DNA from: CAHJXF01 sp038240015
GTDB taxonomy: Bacteria > Pseudomonadota > Gammaproteobacteria > Burkholderiales > Burkholderiaceae_D
Direction: 5' to 3'
DNA length: 64,000 bases
NCBI GenBank assembly: GCA_038240015.1
Contig: JBBSEF010000010.1
Location: forward strand, 9,453 to 73,452
Positions 38,729-49,600 of this stretch are shown one piece after another. The translations under genes and the position numbers were made by a program. How positions within the stretch are numbered: the stretch's first letter is position 1; each line of letters begins with the position of its first letter. Under the pieces are notes generated by a model. That model was not told the origin of the DNA. It did not search any database and saw only the letters and a list, made by a program, of their open reading frames with translations.

Positions 38729-41068
38729 ATGACGAAATCCCGTTTGTTGCGCTTCACGCGCTTTCCGCGCTTTCAATTCCGTCCTCTCGGCATCGCGGCT
38801 GCCTTGATCGCTTCAGGCGTCGGCGCATTTGCGACGCATGCGGCACATGCGTTCGAGCCCTTCGTGGTTCGTGACATACGCGTCGAAGGCATACAGCGCA
38901 CCGATGCGGGCACGGTCTTCAGTTATCTGCCGGTCAAGGTCGGCGAAACCTTCACCGATGAGAAAGCCACCGCGGCGCTGAAGGCGCTCTATGCGACCGG
39001 CTTCTTCAAGGACGTGCGCATCGACGTCGACCGCGACGTACTGGTGGTCGTGATCGATGAACGTCCCGCGATCGCAGGCATAGAGTTCACGGGCTTGAAG
39101 GAGTTCGACAAGGACACCTTGAAGAAGGCGTTGAAGGACATCGGCCTTTCCGAGACGGCGATCTTCGACAAGGCGAACCTCGATCGCGCAGAGCAGGAGT
39201 TGAAGCGTCAATACCTCACGCGCGGCAAGTACGGCGCGCAGGTGACGACCACGGTCACGCCGCTCGAACGCAATCGCGTCAACATCACCTTCAACATCGA
39301 CGAAGGCGACGTCGCGACGATCAAGCAGATTCATTTCGTCGGCAACAAGGCGTTTTCGGAAAAGACGCTGATCAAGGAACTGGCGTTGACGACACCGGGT
39401 TGGTTCACCTGGTACACCAAGAGCGATCAGTATTCCAAGCAGAAGCTCGGCGGCGACCTCGAGACCTTGCGCTCGTATTACCTCAACCGCGGCTATCTCG
39501 AGTTCAACGTCGAATCCACGCAGGTATCGATCACGCCCGACAAGAAAGACATCTACATCACGGTCAACATCAGCGAGGGAGAGAAGTACACCGTCTCGGA
39601 CGTGAAGATCGCCGGTGAGGCGCTGGTCACTGAAGAAGAGTTGAAGAAGCTCATCAAGATCAAGGCGGGCGAAACCTATTCGGGAGAAAAGCTGACCGAG
39701 TCGACCAAGGCGATCCAGGACCGGCTCGGCGCGCTCGGCTATGCGTTCGCCAATGCCAACGCCGCGCCCGAATTGAATCGCGAGCAGCACACGGTGGCCT
39801 TCACGATCTTCGTCGATCCGGGCCGTCGCGTGTACGTGCGCCGCATCAACGTCAACGGCAACACCAAGACGCGCGACGAAGTCGTGCGGCGCGAGTTGCG
39901 TCAGGCCGAGGGCGGTTGGTACGACGTCGATGCGATCAAGTTGTCGAAGGAACGACTCGAGCGGCTGGCTTACTTCAAGGAAGTCAACCTGGAGACGCCG
40001 CAGGTCTCCGGCACCAACGACCAGGTCGATGTCAACCTCGCAGTGGTCGAAAAGCCGACCGGCAGCTTCAACGTCGGCGCAGGCTTCGCGCGGCAGGAAG
40101 GCGTGATACTCACCACCTCGGTGCTGCAGGATAATCTGTTCGGCAGCGGCCAGAACGTCGGCCTGAGCCTGAACACGAGCAAGCTCAATCGCACCGCGGC
40201 GTTGTCGACCACCAATCCCTATTTCACCGACAACGGCGTGTCGCGAACGTTAGACATCTTCTATCGCACCACCACTCCTTCGACCATCAGCCTGGGCGAC
40301 TACACGTTGAAGACCGCGGGGTCCGGCGTGACGTTCGGCGTGCCGTTCACCGAATACGATACCGTCTTCTTCGGCGCGCGCTTCGAGCACACGCGTATCG
40401 ATCTGACCGCGACCAGTCCGTTGGCGTACGTCAACTACGTGGCGACCTTCGGCCCGTCGACCAATGCGTTGACCGGAACCATCGGTTGGCAGCGCGACAG
40501 CCGCGACAGCGCGATCACCGCCACCAGGGGCCGCTATCAGCGCGCCAATTTCGAATCGACCTTGCCCGCCGGACAGCTTCGCTATTACCGTGCGACCTAT
40601 CAGCAAACTTATTACTATCCGATCATCAAGGACTACACGCTGTCGCTCAATGGCGAAATCGATATCGGTCACGGATACGGCGGACGTCCGCTGCCGGTGT
40701 TCAAGAATTTTTACGCAGGCGGCATCGGGTCGATCCGCGGATACGAAACCAGCTCGATCGGTCCGCGCGATCCGAATGGCGATCCGATCGGCGGCGCCAA
40801 GCGATTCAACGGCAACATCGAGTTGCTCTTCCCGCTGCCGGGGACGGGCAAGGACCGCGCATTCCGCGGCTTCACGTTCATCGATTCGGCCGCGGTGTAT
40901 GCCGAAAAAGCGCGCATCACGTCAACCGGCCTGAGGTACTCGACCGGCTTCGGCATCAATTGGCTTTCACCGATCGGCGCGCTGCGGCTCTCCTACGCGA
41001 TTCCCTTGAAGACCAAGCCGGACGATCGACTGCAACGTCTTCAATTCACCATCGGCAACAGCTTTTAA
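38729..41068 (+). CDS. bamA: Outer membrane assembly factor BamA
   Basis: BamA inserts beta-barrel proteins into the outer membrane. The 779-residue product has a signal peptide ending near THAAHA-F, then POTRA domains from FVVRDIRVEGIQRT onward. The 16-strand Omp85 barrel has the conserved RGY in GIGSIRGYETSSIGPRD and ends in the aromatic C-terminus FTIGNSF. ATG 38729 places a basic n-region (MTKSRLLRF) before the signal core; the frame is open a little further upstream. skp follows, giving the usual rseP-bamA-skp-lpxD order. Confidence 0.96.
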   Translation: MTKSRLLRFTRFPRFQFRPLGIAAALIASGVGAFATHAAHAFEPFVVRDIRVEGIQRTDAGTVFSYLPVKVGETFTDEKATAALKALYATGFFKDVRIDVDRDVLVVVIDERPAIAGIEFTGLKEFDKDTLKKALKDIGLSETAIFDKANLDRAEQELKRQYLTRGKYGAQVTTTVTPLERNRVNITFNIDEGDVATIKQIHFVGNKAFSEKTLIKELALTTPGWFTWYTKSDQYSKQKLGGDLETLRSYYLNRGYLEFNVESTQVSITPDKKDIYITVNISEGEKYTVSDVKIAGEALVTEEELKKLIKIKAGETYSGEKLTESTKAIQDRLGALGYAFANANAAPELNREQHTVAFTIFVDPGRRVYVRRINVNGNTKTRDEVVRRELRQAEGGWYDVDAIKLSKERLERLAYFKEVNLETPQVSGTNDQVDVNLAVVEKPTGSFNVGAGFARQEGVILTTSVLQDNLFGSGQNVGLSLNTSKLNRTAALSTTNPYFTDNGVSRTLDIFYRTTTPSTISLGDYTLKTAGSGVTFGVPFTEYDTVFFGARFEHTRIDLTATSPLAYVNYVATFGPSTNALTGTIGWQRDSRDSAITATRGRYQRANFESTLPAGQLRYYRATYQQTYYYPIIKDYTLSLNGEIDIGHGYGGRPLPVFKNFYAGGIGSIRGYETSSIGPRDPNGDPIGGAKRFNGNIELLFPLPGTGKDRAFRGFTFIDSAAVYAEKARITSTGLRYSTGFGINWLSPIGALRLSYAIPLKTKPDDRLQRLQFTIGNSF

Positions 41069-41165
41069 TTTCTTGGACCGTTCGACACAAACCGTGAACG
41101 ATCTCGGGCCCATCGAGTCGGTGGACACTCGTGGCAAAATCATTTTTTCGCACAAAGGTTTCTCC

Positions 41166-41687
41166 ATGGAAATTCGATTCATTCGACGATTGATCCCAGG
41201 CCTCGCGACATTCGCGTTCGTCGCAGCGATGCAACCCGCGGTCGCGCAGGAGAATTCGAAGCTCGGGTTCGTCAGCCTCGATCGCATTCTGCGTGACTCG
41301 ACGCCGGCTAAGGCCGCGCAGTCCAAGCTCGAAGCCGAGTTCTCCAAGCGACAGAAAGATCTTCAGGACGCAAGCAATCGGCTGAAGGCCACGGCCGACA
41401 AGCTGGACAAGGACGCACCGGTACTGTCAGAGGGCGACCGGGCCCGGCGCCAGCGCGAACTGGCCGATCTGGACAAGGACTTTCAACGTCGCCAGCGCGA
41501 GTTCAACGAAGACATCAACCAGCGCAAGAACGAAGAGCTGGCGAGCGTCGTCGAGCGCGCCAACAAGGTGATCCGGCAGATCGCCGAGGGCGAAAAGTAC
41601 GACATCGTGTTTCAGGACGCGGTCTACGTGAACCCGCGCATCGACATCACCGACAAGGTGTTGAAGACGCTCAACGCGACCAAGTAA
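41166..41687 (+). CDS. skp: Periplasmic chaperone Skp (OmpH)
   Basis: Skp holds unfolded outer membrane proteins in the periplasm and delivers them to BamA. The 173-residue product has a signal peptide cleaved near QPAVAQ-EN. The strand KLGFVSLDRILRDS and a long, highly charged coiled coil (FSKRQKDLQDASNRL to QRKNEELASVVERANKV) follow. The C-terminus YDIVFQDAVYVNPRIDIT is typical. ATG 41166 is the only start that gives a normal signal peptide. Confidence 0.93.
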   Translation: MEIRFIRRLIPGLATFAFVAAMQPAVAQENSKLGFVSLDRILRDSTPAKAAQSKLEAEFSKRQKDLQDASNRLKATADKLDKDAPVLSEGDRARRQRELADLDKDFQRRQREFNEDINQRKNEELASVVERANKVIRQIAEGEKYDIVFQDAVYVNPRIDITDKVLKTLNATK

Positions 41688-41713
41688 TCGTGATGCGGGA
41701 GCGACGTGATGCC

Positions 41714-42784
41714 ATGCCCGCACGATTCACGCTGAGGGAATTGGTCGATCGCTTCGGCGGCGCGTGCGGTGGCGATCTCGAGCGAAGCGTGGTGGGTTTC
41801 GCCGCACTCGAAGATGCAACACCCGAGCATCTCGCTTTCGTGACGGCCGCTCGCTATCGAGGCGCGATCGCGTCCTCGTCGGCCGCGGCGGTACTGGTCA
41901 GCGACAAGGACGCCGAGCATCTCGCATCGCAGTCCGAACGTCTGTGGATCTGCGGCGATCCCTATTTGATGTTCGCGCGCATCGCGCAATTCATCGAGGC
42001 GGCCAATCGGGCGGAGCAGGTGCATGGCGTCGATCCTCTGGCCACTGTCGACCCGAGCGCGCGTATCGACCCGAGCGCACGGATCGACCCTCACGCGTCG
42101 ATCGGCGCCAACGTCGTGATCGGTGCGCAAGTGCGGGTCGGCGCGGGCTCGGTCGTCGGAGAGGGATGCACCATAGCCGAAGCGACGTTGATCTACCCGC
42201 GGGTCGTTGTCTATCCGCGCTGCTCGATCGGAGCGCGCTGCATCGTTCACTCGGGCGCGGTGATCGGCGCCGACGGTTTCGGCTTCGCTCGGGATGGACC
42301 GCGCTGGGTCAAGATTCCGCAAACGGGCGGCGTGACGATCGGAGACGATGTCGAGATCGGCGCGAACACCACCATCGATCGCGGCGCCTTGAGCGACACG
42401 CGCATCGCGAACGGCGTCAAGCTCGACAACCAGATCCAGATTGGACACAACGTGCAGGTCGGCGAGGACACCATCATGGCCGCCTTCGTGGGCATCGCGG
42501 GCAGCGCGATCATCGGGCGCCGATGCATGATCGGCGGCGCGGCGCGCATCATGGGGCATGTGGCGATCGTTGACGATGTGGTGGTGTCGACGCAGACTTT
42601 CGTGAGCCGCTCGATCACCAAGGCAGGCCAATACACCGGCTACTATCCGATGTCGGAGCACGTGGCATTCGAGAAGAGCGCCGCGGTGTTGCGGCGCCTC
42701 GATGGTTTGCGTGACCGCGTTCGGACACTTGAAGCCGCAACAGGTCAGACTCGAAATTCGGCAGAGCCCGAAAGCCCCGCATGA
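41714..42784 (+). CDS. lpxD: UDP-3-O-acylglucosamine N-acyltransferase
   Basis: LpxD adds the second hydroxyacyl chain in lipid A synthesis. The 356-residue product has the N-terminal uridine-binding domain (FTLRELVDRFGG ... HLAFVTAARY). A hexapeptide beta-helix follows, with VDPSARIDPSARID, IGADGFGF and the catalytic His in NQIQIGHNVQVG. ATG 41714 gives the usual N-terminus; GTG 41690 and ATG 41693 are in-frame alternatives. Its stop overlaps fabZ as ATGA. Confidence 0.95.
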   Translation: MPARFTLRELVDRFGGACGGDLERSVVGFAALEDATPEHLAFVTAARYRGAIASSSAAAVLVSDKDAEHLASQSERLWICGDPYLMFARIAQFIEAANRAEQVHGVDPLATVDPSARIDPSARIDPHASIGANVVIGAQVRVGAGSVVGEGCTIAEATLIYPRVVVYPRCSIGARCIVHSGAVIGADGFGFARDGPRWVKIPQTGGVTIGDDVEIGANTTIDRGALSDTRIANGVKLDNQIQIGHNVQVGEDTIMAAFVGIAGSAIIGRRCMIGGAARIMGHVAIVDDVVVSTQTFVSRSITKAGQYTGYYPMSEHVAFEKSAAVLRRLDGLRDRVRTLEAATGQTRNSAEPESPA

Positions 42785-43236
42785 CGACCCTCGACATCCA
42801 TCAGATCCTCAAACATTTGCCGCATCGCTTTCCGATGCTGCTGGTCGATCGCGTGCTCGAGTGCGAAGCGGGCAAGTCCATCAGGGCGTTGAAGAACGTC
42901 ACCATCAACGAACCGTTTTTTCCCGGCCACTATCCGCACAGTCCAGTGATGCCCGGCGTGCTCGTGATCGAGGCGCTGGCGCAGGCGGCTGCGATCCTGT
43001 CGTTCGTGACGATGGGCACCCGACCCAACGACAAGTCGATGTATTACTTCGTCGGCATCGACCGCGCGCGTTTCAAGAAGCCGGTGCTGCCGGGCGATCA
43101 ACTGATCCTCGAGGTGTCGTTGACCCGTTCGATGCGCGGCATGTGGAAGTATGCGGCGACCGCGAGAGTCGACGGGCTCGTCGCCGCCCAAGCGGAACTC
43201 ATGTGCGCGTACAAGATGGTCGGCGAAGAAGCGTAG
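42781..43236 (+). CDS. fabZ: 3-hydroxyacyl-ACP dehydratase FabZ
   Basis: FabZ dehydrates hydroxyacyl-ACP in fatty acid elongation and competes with LpxA and LpxD for the same substrate pool. The 151-residue hotdog-fold product has catalytic His50 in FFPGHYPHSP and Glu64 in VIEALAQ, and begins with the HLPHRFPMLLVDRV motif. It is coupled to lpxD by a 4-base overlap, and lpxA follows after 11 bases. Confidence 0.97.
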   Translation: MTTLDIHQILKHLPHRFPMLLVDRVLECEAGKSIRALKNVTINEPFFPGHYPHSPVMPGVLVIEALAQAAAILSFVTMGTRPNDKSMYYFVGIDRARFKKPVLPGDQLILEVSLTRSMRGMWKYAATARVDGLVAAQAELMCAYKMVGEEA

Positions 43237-43247
43237 GGTCGCGCGCG

Positions 43248-44048
43248 ATGGTTCGCATTCACCCGACTGCGCTGGTCGATCCACGCGCGCAGCTCGCCGA
43301 TGATGTCGAGATCGGCGCCTACAGCGTGATCGGACCGCACGTGGCGATCGGTCCCGGTACGCGCATCGCGGCGCATGTCGTCATCGAAGGACACACGCGG
43401 ATCGGCGCGCGCAATCGCATCGCCGCGTTCAATGCGATCGGCGGCGAACCGCAGGACAAGAAGTACGCCGGCGAAGCCACGCGTCTCACCATCGGCGACG
43501 ACAACCTGATCCGCGAGTACTGCACGCTCAACATCGGCACCGAGCAGGGCGGCGGCGTGACGCGCTTGGGCAACGACAACTGGATCATGGCCTACGTGCA
43601 TCTCGCGCACGATTGCCAGGTCGGCGACCACACCATCTTTGCCAACAAGGCGCAACTCGCGGGGCACTGCGAAGTCGGCGATTGGGCGATTCTCGGCGGC
43701 GACACCGGAGTCCATCAGTTCGTGCGCATCGGCGCGCATGCGATCACCGGCATCGGAACCATGCTGCGGCAGGACGTGCCGCCGTTCACGATGGTCAGCG
43801 GCGATCCGGCCACGCCTCACGGCATCAATGTCGAAGGTCTCAAGCGTCGCGGCTTCGATGCGCCGGTGATCGCGGCTCTGCGGCTCGCGTACAGAAACCT
43901 GTACCGAAGAGGGTTCACGCTGATCGACGCGCGCGCGGCGATCGCCGCACAAGCGGCCGCGCATGAAACCCACGAGGCCGACTCGGCCGATGCGTTGCGC
44001 ACCCTGAACAGCTTTCTCGGTTCGGCCGCTCGCGGCATCGTCCGCTGA
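43248..44048 (+). CDS. lpxA: UDP-N-acetylglucosamine O-acyltransferase
   Basis: LpxA carries out the first step of lipid A synthesis. The 266-residue product starts VRIHPTALVDPRAQLADDVEIG. It has a hexapeptide beta-helix with catalytic His121 in HLAHDCQVG and the ending helical domain (GLKRRGFDAPVIAALRLAYRNLY). ATG 43248 is chosen; upstream frame extensions fall inside fabZ. Confidence 0.96.
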   Translation: MVRIHPTALVDPRAQLADDVEIGAYSVIGPHVAIGPGTRIAAHVVIEGHTRIGARNRIAAFNAIGGEPQDKKYAGEATRLTIGDDNLIREYCTLNIGTEQGGGVTRLGNDNWIMAYVHLAHDCQVGDHTIFANKAQLAGHCEVGDWAILGGDTGVHQFVRIGAHAITGIGTMLRQDVPPFTMVSGDPATPHGINVEGLKRRGFDAPVIAALRLAYRNLYRRGFTLIDARAAIAAQAAAHETHEADSADALRTLNSFLGSAARGIVR

Positions 44049-44065
44049 TTGCGTCGACACCGGCT

Positions 44066-45229
44066 ATGAGCGTTCCGGTTGCGATGGTTGCCGGCGAAGC
44101 ATCCGGCGATTTGCTTGCGGGTCTGCTGTTGTCGTCGTTGAAAGAACGCCTACCGCAACTCGCGGCCTACGGCATCGGCGGGCCGCGCATGGCCGAGCAA
44201 GGCTTTCGCAACGACTGGCCTGTCGACAAGCTCGCGGTGCGCGGCTACGTCGAAGTGCTGCGTCATTATTTCGAGATCGCCGCCATCCGGAAAGAACTCA
44301 AGCGGCGATTGCTGGCCGCGCCGCCCGCCGCTTTCATCGGTATCGACGCACCCGATTTCAATCTCGATCTCGAACTGGCATTGCGCGAGGCGTGGCGTGG
44401 GCAGGGCAGGCCGGTGGTGCATTTCATCGGACCGTCGATCTGGGCGTGGCGCGGGAAGCGCATCGAGAAGATCAGGCGCGCGGTCGATCACATCCTCGTG
44501 TTGTTTCCCTTCGAGGAAGCGATCTATCGCGATGCGGGCATTGCGGCCACGTATGTCGGGCATCCGCTCGCCGACGTGATCCCACTCGTGACCGATCGCG
44601 ATGCGGCACGTGCCGCGCTCGGTCTACCGCGCGATGCGCGCATCGTCGCGCTGTTGCCGGGCAGTCGCCTGTCCGAAGTGCACTACATGGCGCGCACCTT
44701 CATCGACGCCGCTGTGCTTCTGTCCGGACGTCATCCCGACGTGCAGTTCGTCGTGCCGATGGCCAGCGCGAACGCGCGCCGCACGTTCGAAGCGATTCGC
44801 CGTGAGCGTCACGATGATCTGCCGTTGCGGATATTCGACGGGCATTCCCACGACATTCTTGCAGCTGCCGATGCCGTGCTCGTCGCGAGCGGCACGGCAA
44901 CGCTCGAGACCGCGCTTTTCAAACGTCCGATGGTGATCGCATACAAGATGGCGTCACTGACGGCGATGATGATGCGCCGCATGGGCTATCTTCCGTGGGT
45001 CGGCCTTCCCAACATCCTCGCGCGCGACATGGTCGTACCCGAATTTCTGCAAGAAGCAGCGACACCCGAAGCGCTCGCGCAGGCGCTCGACCATCAATTG
45101 TGCGACGACGCCAATCGTGGACAACTCGAAGAGCGCTTTCACGCGATGCACGAAAGCCTGCGTTGCAATACCGGCGAGCGCGCGGCCGCGGTGATCGCCG
45201 ATCTGCTCGAACGCTCATCGATCGCATGA
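44066..45229 (+). CDS. lpxB: Lipid-A-disaccharide synthase
   Basis: LpxB joins UDP-diacylglucosamine and lipid X. The 387-residue product has VAGEASGDLLAG at the start, GIGGPRMAEQGF, HFIGPSIWAWRGKRIEKI, LLPGSRLSEV and VASGTATLETAL, all GT-B family LpxB motifs. Length is normal. Its stop overlaps the rnhB start as ATGA. Confidence 0.96.
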   Translation: MSVPVAMVAGEASGDLLAGLLLSSLKERLPQLAAYGIGGPRMAEQGFRNDWPVDKLAVRGYVEVLRHYFEIAAIRKELKRRLLAAPPAAFIGIDAPDFNLDLELALREAWRGQGRPVVHFIGPSIWAWRGKRIEKIRRAVDHILVLFPFEEAIYRDAGIAATYVGHPLADVIPLVTDRDAARAALGLPRDARIVALLPGSRLSEVHYMARTFIDAAVLLSGRHPDVQFVVPMASANARRTFEAIRRERHDDLPLRIFDGHSHDILAAADAVLVASGTATLETALFKRPMVIAYKMASLTAMMMRRMGYLPWVGLPNILARDMVVPEFLQEAATPEALAQALDHQLCDDANRGQLEERFHAMHESLRCNTGERAAAVIADLLERSSIA

Positions 45230-45888
45230 CCCGCACCCGCTCCCTCTCGCTACGCTTCTTCACCACCGCCACGCGCGTATGCGGTGTCGATGAGGCCGGA
45301 CGCGGACCGCTCGCCGGGCCGGTCTATGCGGCCGCCGTGATCCTCGACCCGGCGCGACCGATCCGCGGCTTGCGCGATTCCAAGCAACTCACGGCGGCCG
45401 AACGCGAGCGCCTTGCACCTCGCATTCGCGAACGCGCGCTCGCATGGGCCGTGGCCTCGGCATCGGTCGAAGAGATCGACTGCATCAACATCCTGCAGGC
45501 GAGCCTGCTAGCGATGCAACGCGCGGTCGAAGCGCTGGCGATGCAGCCCGAGCACGTACTGGTCGACGGCAATTGCCTGCCCCGGCTCAACGTCACTTGC
45601 GACGCGATCGTGCAGGGCGACGCCAAGGTCGCCGCGATTTCGGCGGCGTCGATCTTGGCAAAGACCTCGCGCGATGCGCTGATGCACGCGTTGCATCACG
45701 AGCATCCGCAATACGGCTTCGATCAGCACGTCGGCTATGGAACGCCTCGGCACCTCGCGTCGCTGGCGCTGCACGGCCCGTCGATCATTCATCGACGCAG
45801 CTTCGCGCCGGTGCGCGTGCTGCTCGAAGCGCGGGGCATGACGATGCCGACACTGCTTCAGCCCGAGTCCGCTTGGAGCGAAGACTGA
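45226..45888 (+). CDS. rnhB: Ribonuclease HII
   Basis: RNase HII removes ribonucleotides from DNA. The 220-residue product has the acidic metal residues Asp22 and Glu23 in GVDEAGRGPLAG and Asp114 in VLVDGN. It also has IVQGDAKVAAISAASILAK and the terminal QYGFDQHVGYGT. ATG 45226 overlaps the lpxB stop. The stretch after HRRSFAPVR is a short variable tail. Confidence 0.95.
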   Translation: MTRTRSLSLRFFTTATRVCGVDEAGRGPLAGPVYAAAVILDPARPIRGLRDSKQLTAAERERLAPRIRERALAWAVASASVEEIDCINILQASLLAMQRAVEALAMQPEHVLVDGNCLPRLNVTCDAIVQGDAKVAAISAASILAKTSRDALMHALHHEHPQYGFDQHVGYGTPRHLASLALHGPSIIHRRSFAPVRVLLEARGMTMPTLLQPESAWSED

Positions 45889-46676
45889 AGGCCATCACAT
45901 CGCGCGACAACGCGCTCTTCAAGACCCTGCGGCACATTGCGCATGACGCGTCGACGCGTCGAAAAGAAATGCTCGCGATGATCGAAGGCACGCATCTGTG
46001 CGAAGCCTTCCTCGAGACCGGTGCGCTGCCGCGCTACGCCGTGATCGGGCAATCGTCGATCGCACATCGCGAGGTCGCTGCGCTGATCACCGCGCTCGGC
46101 GACGGCGTGCCGGCTTCGCGCGTCCTGCTGCTCGACGACGCGCTGTTCCATGGGTTGAGCCAGCTCGTGCAAGGCATCGCGGTGCTCTTCGTGATCGACG
46201 CGCCGCGGCTTCCTGTTCCGGGTCGCATCGAACGATCGTGCGTGATGCTCGATCGCATCCAGGACCCGGGCAATGTCGGATCGATCCTGCGCAGCGCGGC
46301 CGCCGCGGGCATCGTCGATATCTATCTGTCGCTCGGATGCGCAAGCGCGTGGTCGCCGAAGGTACTGCGCGCGGGCATGGGCGCGCACTTTCATTTGCGC
46401 GCTCATGAGAACTGCGATTTGCAAAGCCTCGCGTCGCAAGCATCGATTGCACGCATCGCAACCGATGCATCGGCCACACGGTCGATCTACCAGGCTGACC
46501 TGACGAAGGACGTGGCGTGGCTGTTCGGCAATGAGGGGCAGGGGCTCGATCCGGGGCTGATGGCCGGGGCGACTGCGCTTTCGATTCCGCAACCCGGAAA
46601 GATCGAGTCGCTCAATGTCGCGGCATCGGCTGCGGTTTGCTTTTTCGAGCAGATACGCCAGCGCGCTATGCGCTAA
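45873..46676 (+). CDS. SpoU/TrmH-family RNA 2'-O-methyltransferase
   Basis: The 267-residue product has the three SPOUT knot motifs: LDRIQDPGNVGSILRSAAAAG, WLFGNEGQGLD and IPQPGKIESLNVAASAAVC. The N-terminal substrate-binding domain starts KAITSRDNALFKTL. This is RlmB/TrmH-like; the target RNA cannot be told from sequence. No ATG or GTG fits: TTG 45873 is used here. The family Met aligns with a CTG at 45885 that overlaps the rnhB stop (CTGA), so the true start may be that rare codon. Confidence 0.85.
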   Translation: MERRLKAITSRDNALFKTLRHIAHDASTRRKEMLAMIEGTHLCEAFLETGALPRYAVIGQSSIAHREVAALITALGDGVPASRVLLLDDALFHGLSQLVQGIAVLFVIDAPRLPVPGRIERSCVMLDRIQDPGNVGSILRSAAAAGIVDIYLSLGCASAWSPKVLRAGMGAHFHLRAHENCDLQSLASQASIARIATDASATRSIYQADLTKDVAWLFGNEGQGLDPGLMAGATALSIPQPGKIESLNVAASAAVCFFEQIRQRAMR

Positions 46677-46695
46677 CGACCCCACAGCCGCGCGC

Positions 46696-49600
46696 CTAGA
46701 TCTGCGAAAGCACAGTCTCTGCGTACTCGTGATTCAACAGCGTCTCGATATCCTCGACCACGATCGCGGGCGAGAACAGGAAGCCCTGGTAGTAGTCGCA
46801 GCCCGAGACGCGCAGCGCCTGCAGCTGCAGTTCGTTTTCGACGCCTTCGGCCGTGGTCGACAGCTTGAGCCCGCGCGCGAGGCTGATCACCGACGTCGTG
46901 ATCGCCGCATCGCCCGCATCGTGCAGCATGTCGCGGATGAAGCTCTGATCGATCTTGAGGGTATCGACATCGAGCTGCTGAAGATGCGAAAGGCTGGAGA
47001 AGCCGGTACCGAAATCGTCGATGGCGATGCGCATGCCGCGATGCTTGAGATCGGCGATGACGTTGCGCGTGACACCGAGATCGAACAGCATGCTGGTTTC
47101 GGTGATCTCGACTTCGATGAAGCGGGGATCGACGCCGGTCTCTTCGATGACGCGATCGACTTCGTCGATGAAGGTCGCGACCAGCAACTGATGCGCGGAG
47201 AAATTGATCGACAGCACGCCGATCGCGACACCGCGGTCCTGCCATTCGCGCAATTGGCTGCAGGCCTTGCGAAACACGTGCAGGCCGAGTTCGTGGATCA
47301 GCCCAGACTCTTCGGCGATGCCGATGAACTCCTTGGGCGACACCACGCCCAGCCGCGGATCGGTCCAGCGCAGCAGCGCTTCGGCGCCGACGATCTTGTT
47401 GTCGGAGACGCGCACGCGCGGCTGGAAGTAGAGGCGCAGCGCATCCTTGTTCAACGCCAGCTTGAGCGCGCCCTTGACCGCGCTGCGCCGCTCGCTGCGT
47501 TGAGCCAGCATCGCTGAGAAGAACTCGAAGCGATTCTTGCCGTTCTCCTTGGCGCGGTACATCGCGAGGTCCGCGCTGCGCACCAGCGACTCGGGTGCGC
47601 GGCCGTGATCGGGATACACCGCGATGCCGATCGAGGCAGCCACCGAGAGCCGCTGATTCTCGACGCGGATCGGCGTGCCCAGCGCGGTGATGATGCGCTG
47701 CGCGGTTTCGTGAGCGATCGCCTTGGGCCGGGCGTGCCCGATCACGATCATGAATTCGTCGCCGCCGATGCGCGCGACTTCGTCCTCGGCGCGCACGCAA
47801 TGACGCAGGATGCCGGCGATCTCCACGAGCATCAGATCGCCGACCCGATGGCCGAGCGTGTCGTTGATGTTCTTGAAGTGATCGAGGTCGAGGAACAGCA
47901 CCGCGACGCCGGTGTTCTGCTGGCGGGCGCGCTCGATGAATGCGCGCAAGGTCGGCTCGAGCGCGTTGCGATTCAAGAGCCGCGTGAGCGTGTCGCGTTG
48001 CGCGATCTCGGTCAGGCGTCGCTCGGCCTCGACTCTTTGCGAGACGTCCTGGATCAGGGCGAGTGAAGACGCGATGCCGCCTGCCGCATCGCGCAGCGCG
48101 GCGATATGCCACTCGCAAGTCACGCCCGACCCGTCGCGCCGACGCGTCTCGACGATATGCAGCCGGGTATTGCCGAGTGCGGTGTTCGGGTCGTTTTCAT
48201 CGGGCAGAAAATCGCCCAGGAGATCGGCGTCGATCAGGCCCAGCTCCGCGAACGGCCGCTCGAACACTTCGTCGCGCCGCCATCCGAACAGCGCTTCGGC
48301 TTGCGACGACCAGCGCGTGACCCGCCTTTTTCCATCGAGCGTGAACGAAGCCAACGGCGTGTTCTCGAAGTGCGCGGTCAAGAGGCTGTTGGCCTGCTGC
48401 AGGGCGATCTCCTGCTTCTTGCGCGCCTGGATGTCGGTGGCGGTCGTGTAGAAGCCGGTGACGGCGCCGGATTCATCGCGCGTCGGGACATAGCGCAACA
48501 GCACCCAGCGGCGCGCGCCGTCGTGATAGCGCATCTCGCGTTCGTACTGCACTGCTTCGCCTTTCAACGCGGCCCGTATATACGGCTCGGCGAAGCGATA
48601 GTCGTCTTCGGGCATCAACTCGCGCATCGGCATGCCGATCAATTCATCGGCAGCGCGTGCGTACCAGGTCGTCGTCGTGTGGTTGACGAAACGTAGGCGC
48701 TCCTCGGTGTCGACGAAGCTGATCGGCAGTGCCACGCTGTCCATCGCGCGCTGCATCTCGCGCACCGACTCCTCGTAGGCAAGCTGCGCCTGCTTGGCGT
48801 CGCTGATGTCCTGCGCGACGAAGTAGACGCCTCGCGTCTTGCCGCTGCGATCCAGGTCAGGCAGCCAGTCGATCGAGATGTGGCGGTGCCCCGCGACCGG
48901 CTCGGGCAATTCGTGTTCGGTATGCATCTGCGCGCCTCGCAGTGCGAGCTCGAACGAAGGGTTCAGCAGCGCGGCGATGTCGCGGCCGAAGACGTCCGTG
49001 GCCGAGCGGCCGATGATGTCGTCCTTCGCGCGGCCGACGAAATCCCCATACGCGCGATTGGAAAATTGATGGACCGCCTGCGGATCGATATAAGTCAGCG
49101 GCTGCGGAAAATTTTCGACGAACGCTTCGATCCATTGCTGCTGGCGCGCGCGCGTGTCCTCGGCGTTCTTCGAGTCGGTGATGTCGTAGCCGATGGCGTA
49201 GAGGCCGCGCGCGGCGCCGTCCTCGGCGAAATCGCCCACCAACGTGATGCGCAGCCAGCGCATGTCGTTCGGATTGCCGGTGGCACGGCGTTCGAACTGG
49301 ACGCGTTCGCCGCGAAGAGCGGCCTTTATGTGCGGCATGATCACGGCGACGACTTCGGGCGTGAAGATGTCGTGCGGCGTCTTGCCGACCACGTCGTCGA
49401 GCGCGTGGATGCCGTAGTCCGAGAGAAAGCGCTGATTGCAATACTGATAGCGCAACGACGCGTCGACGTAGCAAATCTGCGCGGGCAGGTTGTCGGTCAG
49501 AAAATGGATGCGCGCGTCGCGTTCGGACAGTGCGCGCTGTGAGCGCTTCTCATCTTCGATACTGCGCGAAATGACGTACAGACCTTCGACGGCGCCGCTC

